NCBI GenBank assembly: GCA_003415625.1
Contig: PYIU01000001.1
Coordinates: 1,550,001-1,614,000, forward strand
DNA from: Aquanectria penicillioides
Lineage: Eukaryota > Ascomycota > Sordariomycetes > Hypocreales > Nectriaceae
Reading direction: 5' to 3'
Length of the DNA: 64,000 nucleotides
Part shown: positions 23,289-34,200 of the stretch, in pieces
How the letters are laid out: each line of letters starts with the position of its first letter
How positions within the stretch are numbered: position 1 is the stretch's first letter
Position numbers and translations under genes: made by a program
Notes under the pieces: model-generated
What the model saw: the letters and a program-made list of their open reading frames with translations, nothing else
Told to the model about the DNA's origin: nothing
Database searches by the model: none

Positions 23289-24530
23289 ATGCTTTGTTCG
23301 ATCCTCCGGCTGGTGGCCTCAGTAGCCATCGTCGCCGAAGTGCATGCTCGTCCCAATATTGCTGGGCTTCAAAGTTCCCACTAACTGTCGAGCGAGGACT
23401 CATTTTTATGTTGTACCAGACGATGTTGGAAATTATGAACCCGGAGCCATTCTCAGACACCGGCACCCACCCGGACCGATTGGCACCCTTGGTTTGCCAA
23501 TGGACTTTGCAGATGCCCATCAGATTCTGTACCGAACCACGGACAATCGCGGAAATGCGACGGCCACAACGCGGTTTTGAGCTCCAAAACGACGCAGCGT
23601 CTTCTCCTCATAATCCAATCTGCTCTCACCTAAGGGTGGGTAGTCATCGTGCCAGACTACCTGGGCCCTAGCAGCTCTTACTTGGCCAATAAAGTCTCAG
23701 GTCACACAATTCTAGACGGAATCCGTGCTGCAAAGCGTTCAGGAGATTTTACCGGTATCATCAAGGACCCTAGAATTGGTCTTTGGGGATACTCCATCGC
23801 CGCTTTTGCGACCCAATGGGCCGTGGAGCTGCAACAACGTTAAACCCTAGAACTCAAGATCCCCAGCGCAGCCATCAGTAGAGGCAGCTTGACTGTCAGC
23901 AGTGGAGCAAGTGGTTTTCTAGGAGGCTCAAGCGGAGGCCGAGCTGCTGGCTTCATTCCCCTCACGTTACTGGGTCTTGCATCCCAGGACCCAGAACTCG
24001 ATGCTTTGCTCCAACGCCACCTGAAGCCCGAGTTTAAGTTGCAGTTCTATTAAACTAGACGCCAATGCCTGGATGCCAGTTTGGCAACCTTCGGAGCACT
24101 GGATGTGACGGGTATGTTTGACAATTGGAACGCCTTCATCAAAGACCCCATTTTCGGCCTCGTCATGTATGACAATAATAATGATGATAGCCGAACCGTG
24201 CCTGAAATCACGCGCTTTTGGTACGAGTGCGCTTTGGATGTGGTTGTTCCCATTGGAGCCGTAGACGTCATGATTGCAGGCTACTGCAACAACCAGGGTG
24301 TATCCATTGAGTATGAGAGGAATGTTGCGAATAACCTCAATCATACAACTTACGGCGTCATGGCGGCGCCCGATTCTGTCAGGTGGCTCGAGAACGTAAT
24401 GAACGGCAGAGGCCCACAGCCTGGATGTATTCGACGAACAGTTTATCAAGACAGGCTTGATACGGAGTTCACCAAGATCTACCCAAAACCCATCGGCGAT
24501 GCTCTGCTGAACCTTGTCCCGCTCAGCTAG
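23289..24530 (+). pseudogene. Broken secretory lipase (LIP family)
   Basis: The sequence matches secreted fungal lipases of the Candida LIP family (Pfam secretory lipase). It opens with a signal-peptide-like MLCSILRLVASVAIVAEVHA. The family segments follow in different frames: YEPGAILRHRHPPGPIG and ILYRTTDNRGNATATT (about 23430-23570), GWVVIVPDYLGPSSSYL (about 23634), RIGLWGYS (about 23772-23795), then LDVVVPIGAVD with the probable catalytic aspartate and NNLNHTTYG with the probable histidine. Frames change near 23400 and 23600. Stops occur after ELQQR (about 23841) and KLQFY (about 24051). The nucleophile elbow reads GYSIAA where the family has GYSGGA. Part of the region between about 23580 and 23640 seems lost. 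The gene is clearly non-functional as written. Confidence 0.85.
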
Positions 24531-24620
24531 TTTATTCATTTCTTGTCTTGAACCTAGTTTTAATGTGATGGCACGGCAAAGGTCAGGCGTATAGATATAT
24601 TAAGAATAATTCATGATTCA

Positions 24621-26923
24621 TCAAGAAGTAAAATTGGATAGATTCCTCCAATCTGCATCGCTCCACATTAAATCCCCTGTTATATCGAGAGCGGATATAT
24701 TCATTGAGTTGAGGCAAGAATCCCACCATTCGAAGTCCATGGCAAATTCACCTGCCATGTTAGAAGATACAATCTCCACTATGCTTTCCACATCCCGCAG
24801 AAGTCTTTGGTGGTCCCGTGCAGCGAGGTTCCCGGCCTGCTCCATTTTCTCCAGAACTTCGCGGCCTCGAGAGTACAAAATAGAGTCGGTTTCCGTGAAG
24901 AAGTCGCCCTCTTCGCTGTCTTGCATCGTAATGCGGGAGAGAGATAAAATGATCAGACCTGAGAAGATATGCACCGAATCCCAGTACCCAAATGTGGCTG
25001 TCTGAAAGGTTAGTGTGGAAAAGTGACATAGGCTCAGTAACGTGGGAATTGACCTATCTTGTTATGCCGAAAAAGATCAGACAAGATTCTACAGTTGCTT
25101 CTGGCAGCATCAAGGCATTTAGATTTAATTTTCTGTAGCCCATCAGGCGCTTTCTCACCGTTCGAGATTATTGACGATAGGTTGTATCGATGCTGAGCAA
25201 TGAATGATAAATCGTTGAAGTAAAGAGGGCGCAAAAGAACGGTAAAGCACTGTTCAGAATGTCAACCATCTCCAGAGTGTAGTTGTCAGTCATAGCCCTT
25301 ACGTGGTAGTATCGGAGATACAGTGATGCAATGCCTCTTGAGGAGGGTAGTTGCATCATGTTTGGTGGAATACCCTCATCAAAGGAAAGTCGCATATAGG
25401 CCGGAAGTTCATTTTCCCATTGATGCAGAGTATTCAAGGAGTATGATAGATTAGACATTGTTTCTTCCTTGTCGGTGATGTGGAAGATTCGGGTGGCTGT
25501 GTGAGCTATTTGTCGTTTGATTTCGCACATGCGGATTTGTGAAGCCAGGATATTGGCGTCGAAAAACTGGTCTAGATATTGTGGTAAGATATTTGTTGGA
25601 GATGGAAGTTCAATTTTATCGGGTATTGTTGCCTGTGCAGGAGATAGCCCGAGTTCTGTTGCCATCATTCTGTCCATACAATATGAAGTCCACCAGAGCC
25701 TTCTCCGATGCTCGTTTAGTACGAAGTCGTATTCGGCAGTTTGGGAGGCGTCGCTGGATACCCATGGGCGAGGTTTGTCAAGATGTAGCAATTTTGCCAA
25801 TGTCATGCTTTGACTCGCGTATGTGAATGCAGTTTTACGGCGGTTGAGCGAATAACAGTAGAAAGCCTGCTTTTTTATAGAGATGTTAGTAAACCGCAAC
25901 TACTAAGAGTTCAAGTGATATTTGACAACCATAAGATTGAGCGACTCAACATCTTCTGTAAGCGGCTCCTCTGCAGATGACTTGAACAAGAGGAGAGCTT
26001 GCTCAAACATATCTGAGCCGGGTGGCAGCCGCCTTACTCTAGATTCCTCAGTCCCATCAGAGAACGTTATAGATTTATCTGTTGATTCGCAGCTTTGGCC
26101 GTCGTACAGAAACGTCTGTGCGAGTGCAAAGACCAATGATGCTTTGCAAAGCCAACTTTTATCTCCCGAATTGATGGTCGGGTCCAGGTAAACCAGACTA
26201 AGACGTTCGCGAAAGTCTCTTCTCAAAAACCAATGATAGTCGCAGAAAATCTCCTCAAAAATATCGAGCAGCCGAGAAGCCAGTGGTTTAGGTGGGAAGT
26301 TGATCTCTACTACCGGTTCTAGAACGAGATGCAGATTTAGTGAGTGTATCTTGAGTTGTCTGCACTGGCGTCATCGGGCCATGACCTACGCGTGAAATCG
26401 GACTTCAGACGTAAGTAGGTATAGCCACTCTCGATCAGTGGACTTGATGAAAGACTCATGTGCGCTTGGACATTTGGTTCCATGGAAGAAGAGAGCTGTT
26501 TTAGGTTTTGAACGAATCTCTCAGCTCCGTCTTCCTGATGTAGCTCTGTCCTGCCAAGGATGCCGTCATTTTCGGGAATAGCGTTGGGGGGCTGAACTCT
26601 ATCGAACGCCGAAAAGCTTGGTTCTCCGTTGGTGGTCGAATAAAGGCTTTCTATCGGCCCGATTTGGCGGGTGAGTGTTACTTCTCTTTCAAGGTCACGG
26701 ATGTAGTTCTCTGGAACTGATATGTATCTCTTTTTCTCTGGGTAGATACATTCACGTTCGCGGGATACGCACCGCTCACAAGGAGATCCTATGCAATCAC
26801 GGTCAATAACATCATCCATGCACGGGTATGAGGAGTTCTGCACGCCCTACCACCATTGCATTTAAGTTTCTGAGAGTGGCATGCAACACATGCAATGGCG
26901 TTACGACCTTTGAATTTTCCCAT
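24621..26923 (-). CDS. Zn2Cys6 transcription factor with fungal-specific middle domain
   Basis: Six exons on the minus strand: 26923-26851, 26788-26390, 26318-about 25930, 25866-25303, 25249-25054, 24997-24621, about 665 residues, with phases consistent throughout. The DNA-binding cluster is CVACHSQKLKC plus CERCVSREREC (C12, C15, C22, C28, C31, C38), split by the first intron, so it is invisible unless spliced. The basic follow-on KKRYISVPENYIRDLEREV resembles PUT3-type regulators. The fungal_trans domain includes EHRRRLWWTSYCMDRMM. The donor of intron 3 is uncertain (GTTGTC or GTCAAA, 3 bp apart). Neighbours are the lipase relic (convergent, 90 bp away) and a flavoenzyme upstream on the same strand, either of which could be a target. 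DNA site and inducer are unknown. Confidence 0.87.
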
Positions 26924-27407
26924 TGCTTATGTCCGAACGATTCAAGTAAGGTGAAGTCACCGTCCAATGAGGATGTCATAGGATGAAGGATCCGGGTGAG
27001 CAGGGGTTCAAACTTGGACGGTATTTGGCAACAAGATGGCAGCAAGCGATCATAAAAATGAACGAAGGACAAAATATCTTTATCATCAAAAATACGTGCA
27101 TCTACGAGTCAAGCGGGAAGGTGGAGGCATTCTGAAGGGCATGGAGCTCGGACAACAACAGACTGGAACTTGGACGCTTGAAGCCGCAGTGGAGCAGAAA
27201 AGCGACAACAATAATGGATTGAGAAAACAACGCTAATACCTGGCGCCGTCTACGTCCCGGATCACGGACGCGTGGTCCGGATGGCACCGCTTGACAATTA
27301 GCCCGCGATCTTTCTTTAGCGACGGTTTAATCATGTGACTAGATACGAATCAAGAAGTTCGAACACTACGGAGTACGGACTTTCGACCCTGTTCCCTTAG
27401 CACAGCC
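26924..27407. other. Promoter region of the Zn2Cys6 gene
   Basis: About 480 bp between the end of the flavoenzyme gene and the regulator's start. Overlapping frames on both strands are not convincing. No clear TATA box is seen. Confidence 0.45.
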
Positions 27408-28932
27408 TTAGAGACGGCTCCATGTCCAAGGCAACTTGCCTGCACCAGGAGCATTTCTCCCCTTCCATCCGGTGAGCTCCGAAAGGTCACGCACAGGCCA
27501 GGGATGGGGATCTTGAAAATTTTCCGGGATCTTTCCAAATCTCCATTTCCAAAGATCTAGCCACTCTGCGCCCAGGTTACCTTCAAGCATGTCTGCCACG
27601 TAGTTTCCAATCACAGGCAAGAATTTGAACCCGTGATTGGACCCGGCAGTGGCTATGTACAGGTTGCCTATATCGGGGTAGGGGCAGACCCTGAAGTTGA
27701 GATCCGTAGCCATGGCATCCCTTAATCCCACGTCAGTTGGGCATGTTCGTCATGTTTTGGTAAATAGGAACCTGTAGTGCAACGAGCAGGGGATCGGATA
27801 AGATATCAAGCCCGACTTACCAGCATAGTTTCGTCGACACAAATGGTCGATCTGCCAATTCTGGAAATAAATCCCGGACAAACTGCCTCATCTCCTCCTC
27901 AAGCTCGCCGGGGCAACCATCGTACGGATAGTCGCCAAGCGAGTGGAGAACAGACGCATCCTGAACACTGTGGTTCTTGTAGTTGCTCACAAATCTAGAG
28001 CTGCAGATTTTGATCAAACCATTCTCATCCGGAGGGAAGAAAATTCCTGGTGGGAGAATATTTAGCCTCGCGGTTACAAACCCTTGACCTAATCTGCAAC
28101 TAACCTTGCTCAAAGTCCTCGATGATTGGAATATCACTATACTTCTCGACTTCTTGTGGCAGAAGCTGAATCACGCATATGGCTGACGTTTGAGCCGCCA
28201 CGTCGGTATTTGCACCATGCACGAGTGCGGGCAGATTGGCGCCGGCAGCAACCACGACCTGGTCAGCTAGATGAACTCGTCCATTGGATGCAATGGCGCC
28301 TCTGCATGATCCATTACTGTGATATAGCAATTCTTTGATGTGCCCGGAATCCCCGCTGACGTATTTAACGCCCAAGTCTTGGGCAGCAAGTGCCATCCGC
28401 AACAGGGCCTGTCCAGAAGGAACCTGGATTTGCACATTCATGTCAGCAGCAGCAAGATTGACGTGGCAGACAAAGGAAAGGACAATGTTACCCATCCGGC
28501 GTCCGGGCTGTATAGGTTCGTCCAATCAGGCAATTCACCTGAAAGCGCCGGCCACTTTGCCTTCATTTGCTCCACAGACATGTACTCAACACCTCCTCGG
28601 TTGGCCTCTACTGCTGTTTGCCTGGTGCTCTCTAGCCAATCCTTTGTAAGTTCGTGACCTGACATGACCCAACCTGTGTCACGGTAAAGACCGGAGAAGA
28701 TGGACTCAGGGTTATTCCATGCTGCCAAGGCTTCTAGAGCAAGTCTTGCATACAACGGATTAGGATAATCGGCACGAATAATCTTGTTCAAGTCTGTGCC
28801 AGCAGAGTCTTGGGATGGAGCCTCAAATCGATCAACAACAGTGACATCTTTATGACCCCGGAGAGCGAGATGGTAGGCAGCGGACGTTCCAAAGACGCCG
28901 CCTCCAATGATGAGAATTGAAGAGTCTTTCAT
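27408..28932 (-). CDS. FAD-dependent amine oxidase, fructosyl-amino-acid/sarcosine oxidase type
   Basis: Four exons (28932-28492, 28423-28105, 28046-27821, 27720-27408) encode 432 residues of the DAO flavoprotein family, closest in style to fungal fructosyl amine oxidases (amadoriases). The FAD-binding motif IIGGGVFGTSAAYHL is at 8-22. YSPDAGWVPSGQALLRMA spans the first intron, and QVVVAAGANLPAL is the second FAD-contact strand. C328 in TKLCW is at the position where this family links FAD covalently. The end reads ATAGSNHGFKFLPVIGNYV. These enzymes oxidatively deglycate amino acids or oxidise N-methyl amino acids, making H2O2. There is no peroxisomal SKL tail (it ends WSRL). The third intron is 100 bp and has an alternative acceptor, but only the distal one keeps the frame. 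Confidence 0.87.
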
Positions 28933-29048
28933 GGCGAGAGAATATTCAACGAAAATGCAATAATGATACTGAAACCAATACGCGTATCTACTGATGGATG
29001 CTCTGTAATTGAGTTGATTTAAACGCTTTGACGTCCATTTTTACTACC

Positions 29049-29056
29049 TATTTATA
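29049..29056 (-). promoter_or_regulatory. TATA box of the flavoenzyme gene
   Basis: TATAAATA on the minus strand, about 117-124 bp upstream of the ATG at 28932. Confidence 0.5.
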
Positions 29057-29384
29057 CTCGAAATGTTCTGTCACTTTTGCGGCACATCGATATATCGAGT
29101 TGATGAGTGATGAGTCTCTGGCTTGGCACCTACGCATACGACTTAGGTAGTATCGACCAGTATCCTCGTCGCACCGGTGTGAAATGTCCCGAGTGGAGTG
29201 ATGCCAGAAGCGGGTCTCATGACCCCCTCGTCAAACGTCAAATGCCTTGTCGCATGCGAGACACCATGATATCCACTTCGCATCCACGAGTATTCAGGAT
29301 CGAGAGAACTACGCCAAAGCGTCATCCCAGTACCGGGCATCCAACCTCAGACGCCTGACTCGGGCCAAATGAAAGGATTGCAGC

Positions 29385-29457
29385 TCGGCCCACCGTGTCT
29401 TAGTGGCCGAACAAAAAGCGAGAAGGCAGACTCGGCCCCTTGGGCATTAGCGGCCGA
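29385..29457. promoter_or_regulatory. Two copies of TCGG-N18-CCGA
   Basis: TCGG at 29385-29388 pairs with CCGA at 29407-29410, and TCGG at 29432-29435 with CCGA at 29454-29457. Both have an 18-bp spacer starting CCC and ending GG. The copies are 47 bp apart and partly similar. Such inverted CGG/CCG pairs are the form of many Zn2Cys6 binding sites. The nearest start codon is the flavoenzyme gene, about 450 bp away. Confidence 0.3.
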
Positions 29458-30021
29458 AAGGTGAAAAGACCCCTGAAAACATTTCGCGACTTTTGGGTGG
29501 TGGGAAGGAGATGGATGGATTTGAATGGCTGAACCGACAAGGCGGTTCAGCGCTGAAAAATCTCACCTACTTTGCCTTTTCCTGGCCACGCGGAGATTTT
29601 GAGACTGTAATGGCTGGCAATTTCATGCCTGATCAACATCGTCCCGGTCCATTGGACGAGATGTACCCGCCTTAGCCAGGGTGCATATCGGGCTGCAGAT
29701 GGATGAACCTCGCCCATTCGCATCGATTTGAATTTTCCTCACCGGCAATGGCGGTCGTTGGCAGGCGTTTCTTTATGTCTTGTTGTCTCTCGAGATCTCA
29801 TGACGGACCACCCATGCGGCAATCTCGCCTGCTTGATTGGAGAATAAGTTGTGTGGAGCTGTTTCAAGAGGAAACAAGGTCGATTGTTGTTATCCACGAC
29901 GAGATAGTGACTACTCATCGAGGCAACCGATTGCTGTGGCACATCCCGCTCGCGTGTGCGTGCGTGTCTGTGTGCTTGTGTGACCGAGGGAGGCATTGAG
30001 TTTCTTCAAGCTCTTTTTCAA

Positions 30022-30032
30022 CCCCCCCCCCC
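30022..30032. repeat. Poly-C run (11 bp)
   Basis: A homopolymer of 11 C within a non-coding stretch. Confidence 0.9.
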
Positions 30033-32178
30033 AACGCCGTCTTCGGCCTATCGTCGAAGTGACATACAGAGCCAGATGTCCCAAGAAGCACCCGTCTTTG
30101 CATCCCATCCATCTCACCAAGCACACACGCGCGCCGAGAGGCTCGGGCCATTTTTGAGTCAACTCAAAAGCCCGCCCTCCCTCCAGCAGCCTCTCTTCTG
30201 CATCAAATAATGCCTGTTGCAGACCCTGTTTTCTCGGCATCTCCCCTCGCCCCCTCACTCTGGTCTAGAATGCTTGCCGCTTCTCGCTGCGGTCAGCCGG
30301 TGGCGACTAATCAAGTTCTGACATGCCCCGGATCTACACCGACAATGAACTGCCTCGCTGAACTGGGGAACTTCCTTGCCCGCCAGGGCTGGCCATCCGC
30401 TGGGCTGGAACGTATTATGGGGCCATCAAAGGGCTGAAAGCGCGCTGGGCTTCGTTCCATGGTCCTGGGTGCATTAGCGCGGCTCGCGCCATTGACCAGT
30501 TTCCTCTTGCCTCGCATACATGTACAGAAGCAACGTCATTTAGTCTGGTGGATGGTTGTGGGTCGAGTCCATTTGCTAAACGTGGTGTCTCAACGGTGTG
30601 GGAACCGGTGTGGACCAGAGTGTCAACGGATGGGAGAGCCGTGGCATGGCATCTTTGTGAGGCGCTGGAATGAAGGTTTCAATGGGGAGAGGAGAGAGAA
30701 GAGGCAACACGGCGAGGCAAATAGGAAGAAGATAAAAAATAAAAATAAAAATAAACCCTATAAATAAGAAGAAGAAAAAGAAAACCTTACAAGGGAGCGT
30801 GTCGGGGGGGCGATGCCTCATGCATGGTTACATGGTAGCGCCATGTTTGGCCCTTACCCCTTCCTCCTACTTTCGAGTCTGGATGCTCTCGACCGGGAGA
30901 CCAGCCGAGTGTCGTCGGTTACGGCGCCGGTGCTGGTGCTGGTGTTGGAGCTGGTGCTGAGCTGGACATGGACGGGTTTCAAAGAGGGCGGCTGGAGCAG
31001 CAAAAAGCCGCGTGAACCCGACACAAATATCAACATATAACTACAGCGAATAAAGCGTCTCTCTCTATCGCACTGACAATTGGAAGCACAATGCCGAGTT
31101 GGGAAATGCCATTCCATCATAGCACAATCCCCGCCACTTAGGAGCAAGTCATGGCGGCGGCGGCTCGGGCTGGTGCTAACGGACTTGGAGACACAGGCTG
31201 AATGACAGGCCCAGACGGGAAGAGGAAAAAACCCCGCGGTGATGTGCAGCGTCTTGTTAGTCGAGCTCTCACCGCCCCACCACTCGACCAGGTTCGTGTC
31301 TTACCCCTCGTTACACATGATCAGCAAACCGCCGATGCTTGTGAGCCTGAGCCTGACAGTCAAGTGGCCCTGATCTGAAAGGCGGCGAGGGAAGAGAAAA
31401 GAGGCAAGATGTCACCGGCGCGTCCAGTCCCACCCAATCCCCGGCACTGGAGCCACGCCGGCACGACAGGGACACGAGGGACTGGGCGTTGCAGCGCGCG
31501 TAGCATCTCAGCGGCCACTTCGCGCGTGCTGTGTCCCGGGAAAACCTGCTGTTTTAATGTCTTATCTCTCGACGTCTCTAGTGTAGTGCTGGGACTGCCT
31601 GGAGCAAACACACGCGCATCGAGGCACCTAGCACCAAGCCAGCGCCAGCGCCAGCGCCCTGGGCGTCTGTCAGCCACAGGGATCTGTGCCTTGACGACGC
31701 ACACGATATGACGTACAGGTGGGTAGACGAGAGTGAAACGAGAGGCGGTCACGTCCGATGTCACCACCGGTCAATGGAAATCCCTCCAGAACTGTCATAG
31801 TTGCCACCAGAGCACCGTCGCTTTGACCCAAACCGGCGACGAGCCCAGCCGTAGCGCCAGCCTAGCTTTGTTTGCTCTTTTCTCAATTTGTCGTCGTCGC
31901 GGAACGTCCTCTTTTTTTTTTCGCCCGACGCATTCCTCTGTCTCTTGTGAGTTGCGCAGCGTGGATGGAACGATGACCTCAAACAGGAATTAACCACCAC
32001 TATGAAGTCCCCACATCAGGGCTCTACCACTTCGCCTGCTGCGGAAGTTTTGTTTCTCGACTCTGAAACCCAAATTGACACGTGAAGTGTACAAAATTGT
32101 TTGCACTTAACCCGTGCCGCAGCCACTCATCAGAGATCTTCTCGAGATCGCCGCTCTACAGGGGACAAATATTCCGGG

Positions 32179-32208
32179 CTTTTTCTTTTTCTTTTTCTTT
32201 TTCTTTTT
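32179..32208. repeat. CTTTTT hexanucleotide repeat, five copies
   Basis: Five exact copies of CTTTTT on the plus strand, in the probable 5' leader of the small hypothetical gene at 32318. It produces a run of phenylalanines in an otherwise non-genic reading frame. Confidence 0.9.
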
Positions 32209-32317
32209 CTCTTATCTCTCTCCACCTATCCATCTACCTATATCTCTTTATTGCCTTTTCAGGGTGCTAGGGAATATCTTGGCCTCGCTATTCCTCATCT
32301 TAGCAACATTTCTAGCA

Positions 32318-32805
32318 ATGCCTTCCGCACCTTCGAGAGGAAACTTGCTCGAGTCGACCACGGCCGACCCCAGTCACCAATGCCTGGATAATCTCGTTCA
32401 AAGCCACCTCGAAATCGTCTCAAGAAAAGCCCAACAGGCTACAGAAACCACTATGGGACCCTGCAACTCAAAGAAGACCCTGGTCCATGATTTAGGGGAA
32501 TATTTGGTTTTGGCTGCTCAGAACTGGTCAGAGGTGACCAGCGGCTTGGTAAACAGTGGGCACATCAACGAGGTCGTCATCGATGCGCATGAAAACTCAC
32601 GGTCTACGACTCGGTTCACCGACCTCTCGGCCGTGGTGGTTCTTGACATCGAATGCGCCAAATTAAGGTGAACCATATCTAAGGAGGTCCAGAGTCGAGC
32701 AGCGTGCTGACTATTTCCAATAGGAATATTCGTGACTTGACAGAAAAATTCTCCAGCGATATGCAAAAGATATGGTGTTCAGATTCCAATACCAACAAAG
32801 AATAA
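32318..32805 (+). CDS. Small hypothetical protein (143 residues, two exons)
   Basis: Exons 32318-32667 and 32724-32805 join in frame across a GT-AG intron ending CCAATAG. The product starts MPSAPSRGNLLESTTADPSH, has an acidic/helical middle (DLGEYLVLAAQNWSEVTSGL, VVVLDIECAKLRNIRDL) and ends DSNTNKE. There are no transmembrane segments or signal peptide and I recognise no family. The open frame extends upstream to 32114 only through the CTTTTT repeat, so the ATG at 32318 is the sensible start. Support is the clean splice and protein-like composition; expression is unproven. Confidence 0.4.
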
Positions 32806-33825
32806 ACCACCCAGCCCAGTCTGCGGGTGTGCCAACGGATGGGGAAGTACTTCTCGACGTGGTTTAGTATTATCAAATTTTTAGATGAGCCAAACAGTTG
32901 GGTGCTATGTAATCTGCATGCTATGCTGCGATTACAAGGCCTTTCTACAATCTCACTGATTACTGAGTACATCTCAGGTTTGGCGAGGGTATTTGGATGG
33001 TCGATGTTCATCAGTATTGCTCAAGCGTTAGTCAGTATTTATTTTTAATTGCATTGGGAATGCAACGGGATTTTCAATATAGATATGGAGTTTTATAACC
33101 TTGGAATATCATTCTGGCCGCTTCTTTGCGGCATATAGGAGGGAGGCTCAACCGATGTTCCATTGCCGCTTTCATGCAGTTTTTTCTTCAACTCGTATTG
33201 TAGAGTGGTTCTTAAAGGTTCTCTTCCATACAAATAAGAAGGCGCTTTGATAACTCGGGCTAAAATAACGAAGATTTATCTTGCCCCATATCTGATTAAA
33301 GCAGTGGTATGATGCTGGCATCCCTCCAGTCAAATACGAATTCCAGGTGAGGGAGGACTCCCACATTGTGAGTCAAGCAGCTTCCGGCTAGATGGATCAT
33401 GTATTATTCAAGTATTGAGTGAAACACATTGACACTTATACTCGAACGTTTTATTGTAGCAAGCTACATTAGCAAGTCCAAGCTCATGGTTTTCATCTCG
33501 CCGTTATCCAGGCAGTGCTAGTCTAGCAATTGACCCCATACAATAAGGTATCGGACCACGCAGTATCCCAACAAGCAAATTTCAGCTGTGAGATTTCGGC
33601 CCCCAAGATCCATGGCGTCATATTAGGGGTTGAGAGTCACCAACTGCATCGGCACCCAACTGCCATAGCCCCCAATTTTGCAACAGGTGACTTTAGCATC
33701 TCGGGATGGACTTCACCCGAACGTCCCAATCAGCCAATTTCAAGCGCATCAGGATTTTTGGCAGCGTCACATGGGGTTTAAAATGGCCCTTTCTAGAGTC
33801 ACCCCTCCTGCTCTATGATTGTTCC

Positions 33826-34200
33826 TTAGCGTACCGCGAAATTATACTCCGAAATCTCAGTACACGCTTGTTCCGCTGCCCCTTTTCTTGGCATTTTCCC
33901 TAGAAACTGCTTCTTGAGCTCTCCGTATACACTTGTGTCAGTCGCATACATGGACTTACTCAGGCTATTTTCCCAATTATGGCCCTCCCACATTCCCCCG
34001 TGTCTCAAGATGCCATAGGTCGATGGGCATGACGGGTAACTCAACATTTTCGCAAAAGTTGTCATATTTCGAAATGTGACAGGGGATCCAAGCCAAATTT
34101 TATGTTCATATAGATGGTGAATACTATGATTGTCGATTGTTACTAGCACATCTCTTATATCGTTTTCAAGACCTGAATCTGCGAATATATGGAGTCACCT
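33826..34200 (-). pseudogene. Unrecognised coding remnant
   Basis: A minus-strand frame of about 125 codons reads like real protein (DIRDVLVTIDNHSIHHLYEH, IWLGSPVTFRNMTTFAKML, SMYATDTSVYGELKKQF) and is preceded by a stop or a possible intron near 34200. Upstream sequence has stops in all frames. I cannot name the family. It could be a relic or a short hypothetical gene. Confidence 0.25.

Larger units (their letters stand above)
28933..32317. other. Gene-poor region with simple repeats
   Basis: About 3.4 kb with no recognised protein. It contains the flavoenzyme promoter, a pair of TCGG-N18-CCGA elements (29385-29457), an 11-C run at 30022-30032, an AAAAAT repeat near 30734-30755, GCCAGC repeats near 31640 and CTTTTT repeats at 32179. 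Long overlapping frames on both strands are what GC-rich non-coding DNA gives. Confidence 0.55.

Noticed and set aside
30200..31800. Many long overlapping frames on both strands
   Set aside because: High GC and simple repeats produce long random frames here; none has motifs or consistent introns.
32114..32317. N-terminal extension with a phenylalanine run before the small hypothetical protein
   Set aside because: The extension comes from a non-ATG codon and reads through the CTTTTT repeat; the ATG at 32318 is a better start.
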